Below, piece after piece: positions 19,711-30,583 of a stretch of DNA of 64,000 nucleotides. Within the stretch, counting starts at the first letter, position 1; each line of letters begins with the position of its first letter. The notes beneath the pieces are model-generated. The model was not told the DNA's origin. It searched no databases and saw nothing but the letters and a program-made list of their open reading frames with translations. The translations under genes were made by a program, and so were the position numbers. This stretch comes from Betaproteobacteria bacterium (GTDB lineage Bacteria; Pseudomonadota; Gammaproteobacteria; Burkholderiales; SG8-39), in contig JACPYS010000012.1 of NCBI GenBank assembly GCA_016195915.1, forward strand, positions 167,810 to 231,809, read 5' to 3'.

Positions 19711-20457
19711 CTACTCAGCGGGTGCCAGAGGCGCGACCGAAACACCACGCACCTTGTGTCTCGCGATCAACTGTGCAACAAGACCTGACCCCTTGATGTC
19801 CTCGGCGAATTCGCACAGGTACTTCGCACCCGCGTCGCGTCCGCGCGGTGTGCCGATCGCCTGCTGGATCGCCGTGAAGCGGCCCTCCAGAATGCGTGAT
19901 CCGGGAAGCTTTTCGGCGTCGCTTACCAGACGGGGTTTGAGCCCGGCCAGTACCTCGAGTTTGTCTTTGACGAACAGGTCGAACGAGGCATCGAGTCCCT
20001 GCGCCGGGACGAGACGAGCGTGCTTGAGGCTGCGTTTCAGATACAGATCGTAGGCGCTCTTGTCCGCCACTGCGATACGAACGCCTGCGCGGTCCACGTC
20101 CGCAATCGTGCGAATTGCAGAACCGGCGGGCACCAGATACGTGGCTTCGATTTCAAGATAGGCGGCCGTGAACGCAATTTCGGTCGCGCGCGCGGGTTCT
20201 GCACCGATGAACGCGACGTCCCAGGCGCCGTCCTTCGCTGCATCGGCAACGTTGCCAGCGCCGGGAAAGGTGACAAATTCGACCGGTGCAGCGGCTCGAC
20301 GCCCCAATTCGTGCGCGAGATCGACGACGACGCCGCTGAGGGTTCCACTCACCGGATCTTTCGTCACCAGCAGGAAATTTCCCATGTTGACCCCGATGCG
20401 GAGCTTACCCGTGGGTGTCAGTTCGGATCGTGCTGCAGGGGAGATAGCAGGTGTCAT
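19711..20457 (-). CDS. Amino-acid ABC transporter substrate-binding-like protein (SBP_bac_3 fold)
   Basis: GKLRIGVNMGNFLLVTKDPVSGTLSGVVVDLAHELGRRAAAPVEFVTFPGAGNVADAAKDGAWDVAFIG. Confidence 0.8.
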   Translation of the reverse strand: MTPAISPAARSELTPTGKLRIGVNMGNFLLVTKDPVSGTLSGVVVDLAHELGRRAAAPVEFVTFPGAGNVADAAKDGAWDVAFIGAEPARATEIAFTAAYLEIEATYLVPAGSAIRTIADVDRAGVRIAVADKSAYDLYLKRSLKHARLVPAQGLDASFDLFVKDKLEVLAGLKPRLVSDAEKLPGSRILEGRFTAIQQAIGTPRGRDAGAKYLCEFAEDIKGSGLVAQLIARHKVRGVSVAPLAPAE

Positions 20458-20469
20458 GGATATCGCATC

Positions 20470-21813
20470 TCAATAAAGGGTCGTCTTCACCCGCTCGGGC
20501 CACTCGCGGTCGTACTTTTCGCCATCGATTTCGGACTGGCTCACGGCGGAAAGAATCTCACCGGTGCTTGGCAGTTCCTTGCGATCGATGTGCCGGGATG
20601 GATCCCAGATGTTGGAGCGCAGGATGGCACGCGAACACTGAAAGTACACTGTCTCGATCTTCACCACGAGCACCGAGCGGGGAGCCTTGCCGTCGACGGC
20701 GAAGCGCCCGAGCAGGTCGGGGTCGATGCTGATGTGCGCGCTCCCGTTGATCCGGAGCGTTTCGCCGACGCCAGGGACAAGAAACAGTAGCGCCACGCGG
20801 GAGTCGCTGATGATGTTGCGCAGGCTGTCGATTCGATTGTTTCCCCTGCGGTCGGGAATCAGCAGCGTTTTTTCGTCCTGCACCGCAACGAAGCCGGGCG
20901 CGTCTCCCCTCGGCGAGGCATCGAGCCCGCCGGGACCGCTCGTCGCGAGGATCGTAAACGGGGATGCATCGACGAATGCGCGATAGTGCGGGTGGAGGTA
21001 ATCGACCTCCTTGCGGATCGACGCGGGAGACGGAGTGCCGTACAGGCGTTCGAGAACGGCGGCATCCACGATGCGATGCGGATCGGCTTGGTTCATGGGT
21101 TCTGATTTCATTGAGCTCTCAATTCCCTCAAAACGCATACGCTGCTTTCCCTGCGCGTCGAAATTAGCGGGATCGAGCCACGCCTCGAAAGCCTTGCGCA
21201 ACTCAGGCCACTCGCCATCGATGATGGAATACCACGCGGTGTCGCGGTTGCGACCCTTGTACACGAGCGCCTGGCGGAAAATTCCCTCGAAGCTGAAGCC
21301 CAGCCGCAGAGCCGCCGCGCGCGAAGGCGCATTCAGTGAATCGCACTTCCATTCGTAACGCCGGTAGCCGAGATCGAATGCCTTGCGCATCATCAGGTAC
21401 ATCGCCTCGGTCGCGATCGGGCTGCGTTTCATGCGCTCCGAATAGTGGATATGGCCGACCTCGATCGCGCCCGCCGCGGGCGTGATGCGCATGTAGCTCG
21501 CGATGCCGACCGGCTTGCCCGAAGCCCGCTCTACGATCGCGAAGAACATCGGGTCTTTCCCCAGGCAGGTGGCAGCCATCCACTCGCGATACTCGTCCAG
21601 CGTCTTGCACGGAACGCCCGAGAGATAGGTCCAGTTGCGGCCGTCGTCGAGGCGGTTCGCGGCATGGAGGTCCGCCGCGTGGCGCACGTGATCGAGCGGT
21701 TCCAGCCGGCAGTATCTGCCTTCGATCGCCTCGTTCGAAGGGAACGGCGGAGCCGACCACCCCGGAAGAGGGACCCCGACGGGCTGTCCGAACTCGTTAC
21801 TCGGTTGATTCAC
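20470..21813 (-). CDS. GNAT N-acetyltransferase fused to FMN-dependent PPOX-type flavoprotein
   Basis: N-term RimJ/RimL-like (VGHIHYSERMKRSPIATEAMYLMMRKAFDLGYRRYEWKCDSLNAPSRAAALRLGFSFEGIFR); C-term pyridoxamine oxidase-like (FTILATSGPGGLDASPRGDAPGFVAVQDEKTLLIPDRRGNNRIDSLRNI). Confidence 0.85.
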   Translation of the reverse strand: MNQPSNEFGQPVGVPLPGWSAPPFPSNEAIEGRYCRLEPLDHVRHAADLHAANRLDDGRNWTYLSGVPCKTLDEYREWMAATCLGKDPMFFAIVERASGKPVGIASYMRITPAAGAIEVGHIHYSERMKRSPIATEAMYLMMRKAFDLGYRRYEWKCDSLNAPSRAAALRLGFSFEGIFRQALVYKGRNRDTAWYSIIDGEWPELRKAFEAWLDPANFDAQGKQRMRFEGIESSMKSEPMNQADPHRIVDAAVLERLYGTPSPASIRKEVDYLHPHYRAFVDASPFTILATSGPGGLDASPRGDAPGFVAVQDEKTLLIPDRRGNNRIDSLRNIISDSRVALLFLVPGVGETLRINGSAHISIDPDLLGRFAVDGKAPRSVLVVKIETVYFQCSRAILRSNIWDPSRHIDRKELPSTGEILSAVSQSEIDGEKYDREWPERVKTTLY

Positions 21814-21835
21814 AGCCGGCGGACCCGCCCTGCAA

Positions 21836-21997
21836 TCAGACGGGTGCCTTTTCGTCCACCACCGCCGGCACTTCGGGCGGGGCCTCGGGCGACTGCGGGT
21901 CGCGCTCGGCGGCTTTCCTCAGCCGCTTTTCTTCCTTCTTCTGCTTCTTGGCCAAGTCCCTCTGGCGCTTCGCGAATCCGTAATTGGGCTTCATCAT
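21836..21997 (-). CDS. Small highly charged conserved-type hypothetical protein (53 aa)
   Basis: MMKPNYGFAKRQRDLAKKQKKEEKRLRKAAERDPQSPEAPPEVPAVVDEKAPV; RBS aggagagc upstream. Confidence 0.65.
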   Translation of the reverse strand: MMKPNYGFAKRQRDLAKKQKKEEKRLRKAAERDPQSPEAPPEVPAVVDEKAPV

Positions 21998-22076
21998 AGG
22001 GCTGCTCTCCTGGTTCGATTTGGGGAACCGAAACCAGAAGAGTAAGCCATTTCGCCCCGGACCGCTTTTGCGGCGA

Positions 22077-23447
22077 TCAGACCGTGGCCGGCACCGAAGG
22101 CAATCCCGCCAGCGCCATCGCCAGTTCGGCCTCGTCGTAATGCTGGTCGGTGAGCTTGCCGCCGAAGTAGTCGATGTAAGCCTGCATGTCGAAGTGGCCA
22201 TGCCCGCACAGGTTGAACAGGATCACCTTGGACTTGCCCTCCGTCTTGCAGCGCACCGCCTCGTCGATCGCGCCTTTCACTGCGTGGTTCGCCTCGGGCG
22301 CAGGCACGATCCCCTCTGCGCGCGCGAACTGCACGCCGGCGCTGAAGCATTCGACCTGTTTGTAGGCCTTGGCTTCGATCAGTCCGAGATTGCACACATG
22401 CGACACCAGCGGCGCCATGCCGTGATAGCGCAGGCCGCCCGCGTGGAACCCCGGCGGCGTAAAGGTCGAGCCCAGCGTGTGCATCTTCACAAGCGGCGTG
22501 AGATGTGCGGTGTCGCCGAAGTCGTAGGCGAACCTGCCGCGCGTGAGGCTCGGGCAGGCCGCCGGTTCGATCGCCACGACACGCACCTTCTTTCCGCCGC
22601 GCAGTTGGGCACCGATGAACGGGAATGCGATGCCGGCGAAGTTCGATCCGCCGCCCGTGCAGCCGACGATGATGTCCGGGTAATCGCCCGCCATCTCGAG
22701 TTGCGCCATCGCCTCCTGACCGACGACCGTCTGGTGCGTCAGCACGTTGTTGAGCACGGAGCCGAGCGCGTACTTGGTGTCGTCATTCGTCGCCGCGACC
22801 TCGACCGCCTCGGAAATCGCAATGCCGAGGCTGCCTGGATGGTCCTTGTTCTGTGCAAGGATCGCGCGCCCCGAGTTGGTCTCGGCCGAAGGCGAGGGAA
22901 CGCACTTCGCGCCGTAGGTCTCCATCAGCGAACGGCGGTAGGGTTTCTGGTTGTACGAAACGCGCACCATGTAGACCTTGACTTCGATGCCGAACAGGGC
23001 GCCCGCGAAAGCCAGCGCCGATCCCCACTGGCCGGCGCCGGTCTCGGTGGTGATCTTCTTGATCCCGGCTTCCCTGTTGAAGAACGCCTGCGGTACGGCG
23101 GTGTTCGGCTTGTGGCTGCCCGCGGGGCTCACGCCCTCGTACTTGTAATAGATCTTCGCCGGGGTCTGCAGCGCTTTTTCCAGCCGGCGCGCGCGAAACA
23201 GGGGCGAGGGCCGCCACTGCCGGTAGATCTCGCGCACGGGTTCGGGGATCTCGATCTCGCGGTCGGTGCTCACCTCCTGCATGATCAACGACATCGGGAA
23301 CAACGGCGCGAGGTCATCGGGGCCGACCGGCTGCATCGTTCCCGGATGCAGCACCGGCGCCGGCGGCGAGGGCAAGTCCGCCATGATGTTGTACCAGACC
23401 TTCGGCATGCGGGATTCGTCGAGCAGATACTTCACCGTGTCAGCCAT
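22077..23447 (-). CDS. trpB2: TrpB-like PLP-dependent enzyme (tryptophan synthase beta, TrpB2 type)
   Basis: [56 protein letters not shown]. Confidence 0.9.
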   Translation of the reverse strand: MADTVKYLLDESRMPKVWYNIMADLPSPPAPVLHPGTMQPVGPDDLAPLFPMSLIMQEVSTDREIEIPEPVREIYRQWRPSPLFRARRLEKALQTPAKIYYKYEGVSPAGSHKPNTAVPQAFFNREAGIKKITTETGAGQWGSALAFAGALFGIEVKVYMVRVSYNQKPYRRSLMETYGAKCVPSPSAETNSGRAILAQNKDHPGSLGIAISEAVEVAATNDDTKYALGSVLNNVLTHQTVVGQEAMAQLEMAGDYPDIIVGCTGGGSNFAGIAFPFIGAQLRGGKKVRVVAIEPAACPSLTRGRFAYDFGDTAHLTPLVKMHTLGSTFTPPGFHAGGLRYHGMAPLVSHVCNLGLIEAKAYKQVECFSAGVQFARAEGIVPAPEANHAVKGAIDEAVRCKTEGKSKVILFNLCGHGHFDMQAYIDYFGGKLTDQHYDEAELAMALAGLPSVPATV

Positions 23448-23609
23448 CGATGTCTCCTGGTTATTTGTTGTCTGCGCCGGTCGAATCGCCGGTCGCGCCG
23501 TAGGATCTTAGCGTGCCGCCGCCCGCACACCAACAACCGTATGGTGCCACAAGCTTGCTGCATCGTTGCCGCAAGGCAACGGGGAGAACAAACGCCGTGC
23601 TGCGGTGCA

Positions 23610-24440
23610 CTACATGAACAGGTTGAGTACGGCGTCCAAGCCGGCGTGATCGATGGCGTGCGTGGCCTGCTCGCGCACGACCGGCTTGGCGCGATAGGCG
23701 ACCGAGATTCCGGCCTGCGCCATCATCGGCAGGTCGTTTGCCCCGTCCCCGACCGCGATGGTCTGCTCACGCGCGGCGCCGATTGCATTCATCGTCCGCA
23801 CCAGCCTCGCCGCCTTCGCATCCGCGTCGACGATCTCGCCGATCACGCGGCCGGTGAGCCGGCCGTTCACGATCTCCAGCTCGTTGGAAAGAGCCTCATC
23901 GATGCCGAGCCGGGTCTTGAGCCAGTTTGTGAAGAAGGAGAATCCGCCCGAGACGAGAAGGGTGTACAGGCCGAGTTCCCGGCAACGCGCGACGAGCGGC
24001 TCGGCACCCGGGGAAAGCAGCAAGCGTTCCTCCAGCACCTGCTCGAGTCCGCTCTCCTCCATTCCCGCGAGGAGGGCGACGCGCTGTCGCAGCGAATCGG
24101 TATAGTCGATCTCGCCGCGCATCGCCATCGCGGTGATGGCGGCGATGCGGCCCCGTATTCCGAGCAGGTCGCCGATTTCATCGATACACTCGATCGTGAT
24201 CAGGGTCGAGTCCATGTCGAGCGCGAGCAGCCGCATGCCGGCGAGGCGCCGTTCGTCGGGTATCCATGCGAAATCGAGTCCCCGCTGGGCGCAGAACGCC
24301 TCGATCGAAGGGTCGTCCTGCGCGCGCGCGAGACGCCAGGCGCCCGGCCCGAGATCGATCACGTGGTTCGCCTGTACCAGCGCAACCAGCTGCGTAAGCT
24401 CGTCGCGGCTGATCGGGTGTCCCTGAATGACCAGATTCAT
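23610..24440 (-). CDS. serB: Phosphoserine phosphatase
   Basis: RLLALDMDSTLITIECIDEIGDLLG...LLVSGGFSFFTNWLKTRLG...AVGDGANDLPMMAQAGISVAYRAKP. Confidence 0.95.
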   Translation of the reverse strand: MNLVIQGHPISRDELTQLVALVQANHVIDLGPGAWRLARAQDDPSIEAFCAQRGLDFAWIPDERRLAGMRLLALDMDSTLITIECIDEIGDLLGIRGRIAAITAMAMRGEIDYTDSLRQRVALLAGMEESGLEQVLEERLLLSPGAEPLVARCRELGLYTLLVSGGFSFFTNWLKTRLGIDEALSNELEIVNGRLTGRVIGEIVDADAKAARLVRTMNAIGAAREQTIAVGDGANDLPMMAQAGISVAYRAKPVVREQATHAIDHAGLDAVLNLFM

Positions 24441-25256
24441 TGCGCGGGCGTTTCGATCTTTGCGGCCTGTTCGTTCCAGCGGCGCGCGCTTTCGGGGTCG
24501 GCGGGCACGCCCAAGCCCAACTCGTAGATCTTTGCCAGTTCCCGCATTGCCGGTACGTTCCCCGCGTCGGCGGCTCTGACGAACCATGCGTGCGCGGCGT
24601 CCAGATCACGCATCACGCCTTGGCCTTTTTGCAGCAGCAACCCGAGGAAGAACTGCGCCCAGGCGTGACCGTTCCGCGCCGCGGGAAGAAACCAGCGCAC
24701 GGCCTCGGCGGCGTTCTGCTGCACACCTTCACCGTCGAGATACCGGCGCGCAAGCTGTGCCTGCGCACGGGCCGAACCGGCTTGTGCGGCCCGCATCAGC
24801 CATTTCACCATCTCGGTGTCGTCCTGCTCCACACCAAGGCCTTCGCTGTAGAGCAGCGCAAGGCTCTGTTGCGCTTCGACGTGGTTCGCGTCCGCGGCGG
24901 CGCGGTACCAGCGGGCCGCCTCCACGTAGTTACGCGGCACGCCGCGACCGGTGAAGTAGAGCGCGCCGAGATTGTTCTGGGCGCCCGGGTGACCGGCTTT
25001 GGCGGCGCGGAGGTAGGCGTCATGCGCCTCCTTGCTGTCGCCCAGCGGGGGCCGTGCGAGTTCGAGTGCGAGGCCGAGAAGAAACAGCGCCTCGACGTCG
25101 CCACCTTTGGCGAGCGGCCGCAACTGGTCGATGGCCTGGGCGAAGTCGCCGTGCGCGAGTGCACCCTGCGCCGGTACGAGACGCGGGTCCTCTTCGCCGT
25201 GCGCGCGCGCAGCCGCCAGCGCTGCTGCAAGGAACAGGGCGGCGAACAGCCTCATG
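24437..25256 (-). CDS. Sel1-repeat (TPR-like) secreted protein
   Basis: Signal peptide MRLFAALFLAAALAAARAHG; repeated A..G...AQ..LG.LY..G.GV...AWY..AA; 4-bp overlap with serB. Confidence 0.88.
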
Positions 25257-28200
25257 CGGTCAACGCCTTGAAAGCTTCCTTCGTCTTGCTTGCGCGTTCC
25301 TGCCACGAAGGCAGCTTCGCTTCGATCTTCAACCGGTCCTGCCCGGCCATGCGCCAGTTCCGGTTGCCCTGCATCAATTGAACGATGCGCCGCGGGTCCA
25401 CCGGCGCATCCTTCACGAATTGAAGCAGCAGCTGCTCATGCGTTGCATCCACGCGCGACACGCCGGCGCGCTTGGACAGAATTCGCAACCGATGGCATTC
25501 GAGCAGTGCCAGCGCCGCCTCGGGCGGGAGGCCGAAGCGATCCACCAGTTCCTCGAACATCGCTTCGAGCGCATCGGCGGTCTCGCAGTTCGCGAGGCGT
25601 TTGTAGAGCGTCAGCCGCTCGTGCACGTCGCTGCAATAGGCCTCCGGCAGCAGCGCCGGGGTGTGCAGGTTGATTTCGGTGGTGACATCGAGCGGTGCGT
25701 CGAGATCGATCGACTTGCCCGTCTTCAGGGCGCGCACCGCACGCTCGAGCATTTGCGCATAGAGGTTGAACCCGATTTCCTGAATTTCACCGGATTGCGA
25801 CTCGCCCAGCGCTTCTCCTGCCCCGCGGATTTCCATGTCCTGCATCGCGAGGTAAAAACCCGAACCGAGTTCCTCCATCTGCTGTATCGCTTCGAGGCGC
25901 TTCCTTGCCTGCGATCCGAGAGCTTCCTCCGGCGGGGTGAGAAGGTAGGCGTAGGCCTGGTGGTGCGAGCGGCCGACGCGCCCGCGCAACTGGTGCAGCT
26001 GCGCCAAGCCGAACTTGTCGGCCCGATGGATGAGGATGGTGTTCGCAGTGGGGATGTCGATGCCGGTTTCGATGATGGTGGAGCACAGCAGCAGGTTGTG
26101 GCGCTGCTGGTGAAACTCTCGCATCACGCGCTCGAGATCGCGCTCGCGCATCTGGCCGTGAGCGATCGCGATGCGCGCCTCGGGCAGCAGCCTTGCCAGC
26201 TTCGCCTGCATCAGTTCGATGGTATCGACCTCGTTGTGAAGGAAATAGATCTGGCCGCCGCGCTTGAGTTCGCGCAGCACCGCTTCGCACACGATGCCTT
26301 CCGAATAGTGCGTCACGAAGGTCTTGATCGCGAGGCGCCTCTGGGGCGCGGTCGCGATGACGGAGAAATCGCGCAGTCCTTCAAGCGATAGCGCGAGGGT
26401 GCGCGGAATGGGCGTGGCGGTGAGGGTCAGCACGTCGACCTCGGCCCGCAGTTGCTTCAGCGCCTCCTTCTGGCGCACGCCGAAGCGGTGCTCTTCGTCG
26501 ATGATCACCAGCCCGAGGCGCGCGAATTTCACGTCCCGCTGCAGCAGTTTGTGCGTGCCGATGACGATGTCCACGCTGCCATCGGCGATCCCGCGCACGC
26601 TCTGCCCCGCCTGCCTGGCGGTGCGAAACCGCGACAATTCGGCGATCGTCACCGGCCAGTCCGCAAAACGGTCGCCAAACGTCTGGAAGTGCTGCTCGGC
26701 GAGCAGCGTGGTCGGGGTGAGGATCGCGACCTGTTTGCGATCCGCCACGGCGACGAACGCGGCGCGCAGCGCCACCTCGGTCTTGCCGAAACCCACGTCG
26801 CCGCAGACCAGGCGATCCATGGGTTTGCCCTGGGTCATGTCGGACACGACTGCGCTGATCGCTGCGGCCTGGTCCGCGGTCTCCTCGAAACCGAAAGACT
26901 CGGCAAAGGCCTCCAGATCCTGCGTCTTGAGGGTGAACGCGTGGCCCATGCGTGTCGCGCGTTTTGCATACAACGCGAGCAACTCGGCCGCTGTGTCCCG
27001 CACCTGGCGTGCGGCGCGCGCCTTGGCCTTGTCCCACTGCCCGCTGCCCAGTTTGTGCAGGGGCGCCGCCTCGGCTTGCGCGCCGCTGTAGCGCGAGATC
27101 ACGCCCAGTTGCGTCACCGGCACGTACAGCTTGTCGCCGCCTTCGTATTGCAGTTGCAGGAATTCCGTCATTCCTTCGCCCAGGTCGAGATTGGCAAGCC
27201 CGAGATAGCGGCCGATGCCATGCTGCACGTGCACCACCGGATCGCCGATCTTCAGCTCCGAGAGGTCGCGCAACATGCCTTCCACCGAGCTTGGCCTGGC
27301 CTCGCGCCTGTCGCGCTGCCGGACCGTGCCGGCATAGAGTTCGGATTCGGTGACGAGCGCCCAGCCCTCGGCCGGCACCGCGAATCCGTTGGCGAGCGGC
27401 GACACGGCGAGCGCGAGGCGCGTTGCGCCTTGCGCGAACGCGTCGAAGCCGGCGCAGGACTCGGGCCGCACCCCGTGTTCTGCCAGGTAGGCGAGCATGG
27501 TCTCGCGCCGTCCGGGCGATTCCGCTGCGAGCAGCACCCTCAGGCCGGAACCCGCCAGCCAGGCCTTCAGGCGCGCAAGCGGATCCTGTGCGCGGCGATC
27601 GATCGCGAGCGCGGGCAGCACCGTCGTCACCGTGCTCTGGGCGGCAGCGGGTTGCGCCTCGCAGGTGACATCCGCACGCGGGTGCTCGTGCAGGTGCACG
27701 AAGAATTCCTCTGCGGCGAGGAACAGCTGCCGCGGCGGAAGCAGCGGCCGCTCGCGATCGCCCGAGAGCAGCTTGAAGCGCGAGTTGGTGTCGCTCCAGA
27801 ACCGGTTCACGGCTTCGCTGACGTCGTGGTGCAGCACCACCGCCGAGCGCGCAGGCAGGTAATCGAACACCGTCGCGATCGACGGAAAGAACAACGGAAG
27901 GTAATACTCGATGCCGGCGCTCGCCACGCCGTTGGTGACGTCGCGATAGATGCCGCGGCTGGACGGATCGCCCTCGAAGGCCTCCCGCCAGCGGCTGCGG
28001 AACGTCGCGCGCCCGGGCTCGTCGAGCGGAAACTCACGCGCGGGCAGCAGGCGGACCTCCTTGACCCTGTAAAGCGTCCGCTGGGTGTCGACGTCGAACG
28101 TGCGGATCGATTCGATCGTCTGGTCGTCGAGTTCGATCCGGTACGGTACGGCGCTGCCCATCGGAAACAGGTCGATCAACCCCCCGCGTATGCAGAACTC

Positions 28201-28662
28201 CCCGGCTGCGACCACTTGCGTCACGTGACTGTAACCGGCGGTCGCGAGTTGCCGCTTGTGCGCGTCTAGGTCAAGGCGCTTACCCTCGGCGAGAAAAAAA
28301 GTGTAGGCCGCGAGGTGGGCCGGCGGGCAGACGCGCATGAGTGCCGTGGTCGCGGGCAACAATGCCACATCGAATGCGCCCGTCTGGATCTGGTAGAGCG
28401 TCGCGAGCCGTTCGGAAACGAGGTCCTGGTGAGGCGAAAAACTGTCGTAGGGCAGCGTTTCCCAGTCCGGAAGAAGGAAAACACGCAAACGCGGATCGAG
28501 CCATCGGATCTCCTCCAGCAGGCGCTGCGCGTCGAGCGCCGTGGCCGCGATGACGGTCAGCGGCTGCGTCTGTGCAGCAAGCCGCGCGATGGCGAGCGCA
28601 TCGCTCGAGCCTGCTAGGCCGCTCATGCGGCGATTGGCTTGGGTAAATGTGTCGCGGTGCAC
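25252..28662 (-). CDS. mfd: Transcription-repair coupling factor
   Basis: 1136 aa; VHVQHGIGRYLGLANLDLG, DRLVCGDVGFGKTEVALRAAF, DEEHRFGVRQKE, LTATPIPRTL. Confidence 0.97.
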   Translation of the reverse strand: MHRDTFTQANRRMSGLAGSSDALAIARLAAQTQPLTVIAATALDAQRLLEEIRWLDPRLRVFLLPDWETLPYDSFSPHQDLVSERLATLYQIQTGAFDVALLPATTALMRVCPPAHLAAYTFFLAEGKRLDLDAHKRQLATAGYSHVTQVVAAGEFCIRGGLIDLFPMGSAVPYRIELDDQTIESIRTFDVDTQRTLYRVKEVRLLPAREFPLDEPGRATFRSRWREAFEGDPSSRGIYRDVTNGVASAGIEYYLPLFFPSIATVFDYLPARSAVVLHHDVSEAVNRFWSDTNSRFKLLSGDRERPLLPPRQLFLAAEEFFVHLHEHPRADVTCEAQPAAAQSTVTTVLPALAIDRRAQDPLARLKAWLAGSGLRVLLAAESPGRRETMLAYLAEHGVRPESCAGFDAFAQGATRLALAVSPLANGFAVPAEGWALVTESELYAGTVRQRDRREARPSSVEGMLRDLSELKIGDPVVHVQHGIGRYLGLANLDLGEGMTEFLQLQYEGGDKLYVPVTQLGVISRYSGAQAEAAPLHKLGSGQWDKAKARAARQVRDTAAELLALYAKRATRMGHAFTLKTQDLEAFAESFGFEETADQAAAISAVVSDMTQGKPMDRLVCGDVGFGKTEVALRAAFVAVADRKQVAILTPTTLLAEQHFQTFGDRFADWPVTIAELSRFRTARQAGQSVRGIADGSVDIVIGTHKLLQRDVKFARLGLVIIDEEHRFGVRQKEALKQLRAEVDVLTLTATPIPRTLALSLEGLRDFSVIATAPQRRLAIKTFVTHYSEGIVCEAVLRELKRGGQIYFLHNEVDTIELMQAKLARLLPEARIAIAHGQMRERDLERVMREFHQQRHNLLLCSTIIETGIDIPTANTILIHRADKFGLAQLHQLRGRVGRSHHQAYAYLLTPPEEALGSQARKRLEAIQQMEELGSGFYLAMQDMEIRGAGEALGESQSGEIQEIGFNLYAQMLERAVRALKTGKSIDLDAPLDVTTEINLHTPALLPEAYCSDVHERLTLYKRLANCETADALEAMFEELVDRFGLPPEAALALLECHRLRILSKRAGVSRVDATHEQLLLQFVKDAPVDPRRIVQLMQGNRNWRMAGQDRLKIEAKLPSWQERASKTKEAFKALTA

Positions 28663-28770
28663 GTTCAGAAGTGAAAATGGCGTAGGCCGGCGGGCGTGGA
28701 ATGCTCATGCTCTCGCCCCTCCGGTGAAACACGCATACAATTATAACGTGCTGAGTTTCCATTATTTTTT

Positions 28771-29466
28771 GTGACTTACGTCGCCCTCATCCCGGCTGCG
28801 GGCAGCGGCACGCGCATGGCGAGCGAGCTGCCCAAGCAGTACCTGCGTCTGGCCGGGATGCCGATGCTCTATCACGCCGTGCGATGTCTTGCAGTGGAGC
28901 CGATCGAGACGGTGTTCGTGGTGCTCGGCGCCGAGGACACGGAATTTGCCCGGCAGGACTGGGGAGAATTCGCCGGATGCGTCGAACCGCTGTATTGCGG
29001 CGGCGCGGCGCGCCGCGATTCGGTGTACAACGGACTTGTGGCGGCGATGGGCGCGGTGGACGCCGACGACTGGGTGCTGGTGCACGACGCGGCACGCCCG
29101 TGCCTGCCGCGTGCCGACCTCGACCGGTTGATCGCCGAAGTATCCGGCGACGCAGTCGGTGGATTGCTCGCGCTGCCCGTGGCCGACACGGTAAAGCGCG
29201 TGCGACGCGGTGGCGAGCTGCGCGTCGAGGCGACCGAGGACCGTTCACTGCTGTGGCTCGCGCAGACGCCGCAGATGTTTCGGGCGGGCCTGCTTGCCGA
29301 GGCGCTACGCGCTGCGAAAGGCGAAGTGACCGACGAAGCGGGAGCGGTGGAGCAGTTGGGATTGAAGCCGAGGGTGGTGAGGGGCAGTCACCAGAACCTC
29401 AAGGTGACGTATCCGGAAGATCTCGCGATTGCCGAGGCCATATTGGCGCGGCGCGAGTTGAGGTAG
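28771..29466 (+). CDS. ispD: 2-C-methyl-D-erythritol 4-phosphate cytidylyltransferase
   Basis: GTG start; [31 protein letters not shown]...VHDAARPCL. Confidence 0.96.
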   Translation: MTYVALIPAAGSGTRMASELPKQYLRLAGMPMLYHAVRCLAVEPIETVFVVLGAEDTEFARQDWGEFAGCVEPLYCGGAARRDSVYNGLVAAMGAVDADDWVLVHDAARPCLPRADLDRLIAEVSGDAVGGLLALPVADTVKRVRRGGELRVEATEDRSLLWLAQTPQMFRAGLLAEALRAAKGEVTDEAGAVEQLGLKPRVVRGSHQNLKVTYPEDLAIAEAILARRELR

Positions 29467-29474
29467 GAGCAGCC

Positions 29475-29963
29475 ATGCGCGTTGGGCAGGGCCTGGACGT
29501 TCACGCACTGGTGTCGGATCGCAAGCTGGTGATCGGAGGCGTGGAGATCCCGTACCACCAGGGACTCGAGGGGCATTCGGACGCGGACGTGCTCCTGCAC
29601 GCGATCTGCGATGCGCTGATCGGCGCTGCCGGACTCGGTGATATCGGGGAGCATTTCCCCGACCACGACGCGCGTTACTCCGGGCTCGACAGCCGGGTCC
29701 TGCTGCGCGACGTCGCAAGAAAGCTTGCTGCGGCCAAATGGCGCGTGGGGAACGTTGACGCAACCATCGTTGCGCAGGCCCCGCGCATGGCCCCGCACCT
29801 CCCGAAGATGATCGGCAACATCGCGGCCGACCTCGGCGTGTCGCCGGCCGCGATCAACATCAAGGCCACCACCACGGAGCGCCTGGGATTCGCCGGGCGA
29901 GGCGAGGGCATCGCCGCCATGGCGGTCGCGCTCATCGCGGCGATCGACCCGGATGACGACTGA
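29475..29963 (+). CDS. ispF: 2-C-methyl-D-erythritol 2,4-cyclodiphosphate synthase
   Basis: [12 protein letters not shown]...[39 protein letters not shown]...[22 protein letters not shown]. Confidence 0.97.
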   Translation: MRVGQGLDVHALVSDRKLVIGGVEIPYHQGLEGHSDADVLLHAICDALIGAAGLGDIGEHFPDHDARYSGLDSRVLLRDVARKLAAAKWRVGNVDATIVAQAPRMAPHLPKMIGNIAADLGVSPAAINIKATTTERLGFAGRGEGIAAMAVALIAAIDPDDD

Positions 29964-30583
29964 TGTATTCCCCTGCCTACAATCAGGTCGAAGACCGCGC
30001 GCAGCAACTGGAGTTGATGCGTGGCAACAACTTCGCGATTCTCGTCACGGGTGCCGGAGGGGAATTGCAGGCCTCCCACCTGGTATGCCTGGTCGAGGAG
30101 CGCGGTGATGCAGTCGCCATCGTCGGCCACATGGCGAAGTCCAATCCGCAGTGGCAGTCATTTTTCGACGACGATGTCCTGCTCATCTTCCACGGACCTC
30201 ACGCCTACGTCTCGCCGCGCTGGTATGAGCAGAAGGAACGCGTGCCCACTTGGAACTACGCTGCCTTGCACGTCTATGGAAAGGTGCGCGTGATCGATGC
30301 GGGTGACACCAAGCACGCGGTGATGCGCCGGCTCGTAGCGGTTCAGGATCCCGCCTGGCTGGCCGAATTCGATGCGTTGCGACCCGAGTACCTGGGCTCG
30401 ATGCTCGACGGAATCGTCGCGTTCGAGGTGCAGGTTTCGCGCCTCGAGACGCGCTGGAAGCTATCCCAGAACCGTGGCAGGCGCGAGCAGGAACGGATTG
30501 CCGCGGCGCTGGAGAATTCTGCAGACAGCGCCGGGCGGGCCACCGCGGAGCTCACGCGCCGGCACATGGTGGAGAACGAGTGA
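29963..30583 (+). CDS. FMN-binding negative transcriptional regulator (PaiB family)
   Basis: HMAKSNPQWQSFFDDDVLLIFHGPHAYVSPRWYEQKERVPTWNYAALHVYG. Confidence 0.93.
   Translation: MYSPAYNQVEDRAQQLELMRGNNFAILVTGAGGELQASHLVCLVEERGDAVAIVGHMAKSNPQWQSFFDDDVLLIFHGPHAYVSPRWYEQKERVPTWNYAALHVYGKVRVIDAGDTKHAVMRRLVAVQDPAWLAEFDALRPEYLGSMLDGIVAFEVQVSRLETRWKLSQNRGRREQERIAAALENSADSAGRATAELTRRHMVENE

Noticed and set aside
21984-24527. 847-aa plus-strand ORF spanning trpB2 and serB
   Set aside because: Antisense shadow across two confident genes.
26452-28269. 605-aa plus-strand ORF antisense to mfd
   Set aside because: Typical high-GC shadow ORF of mfd.
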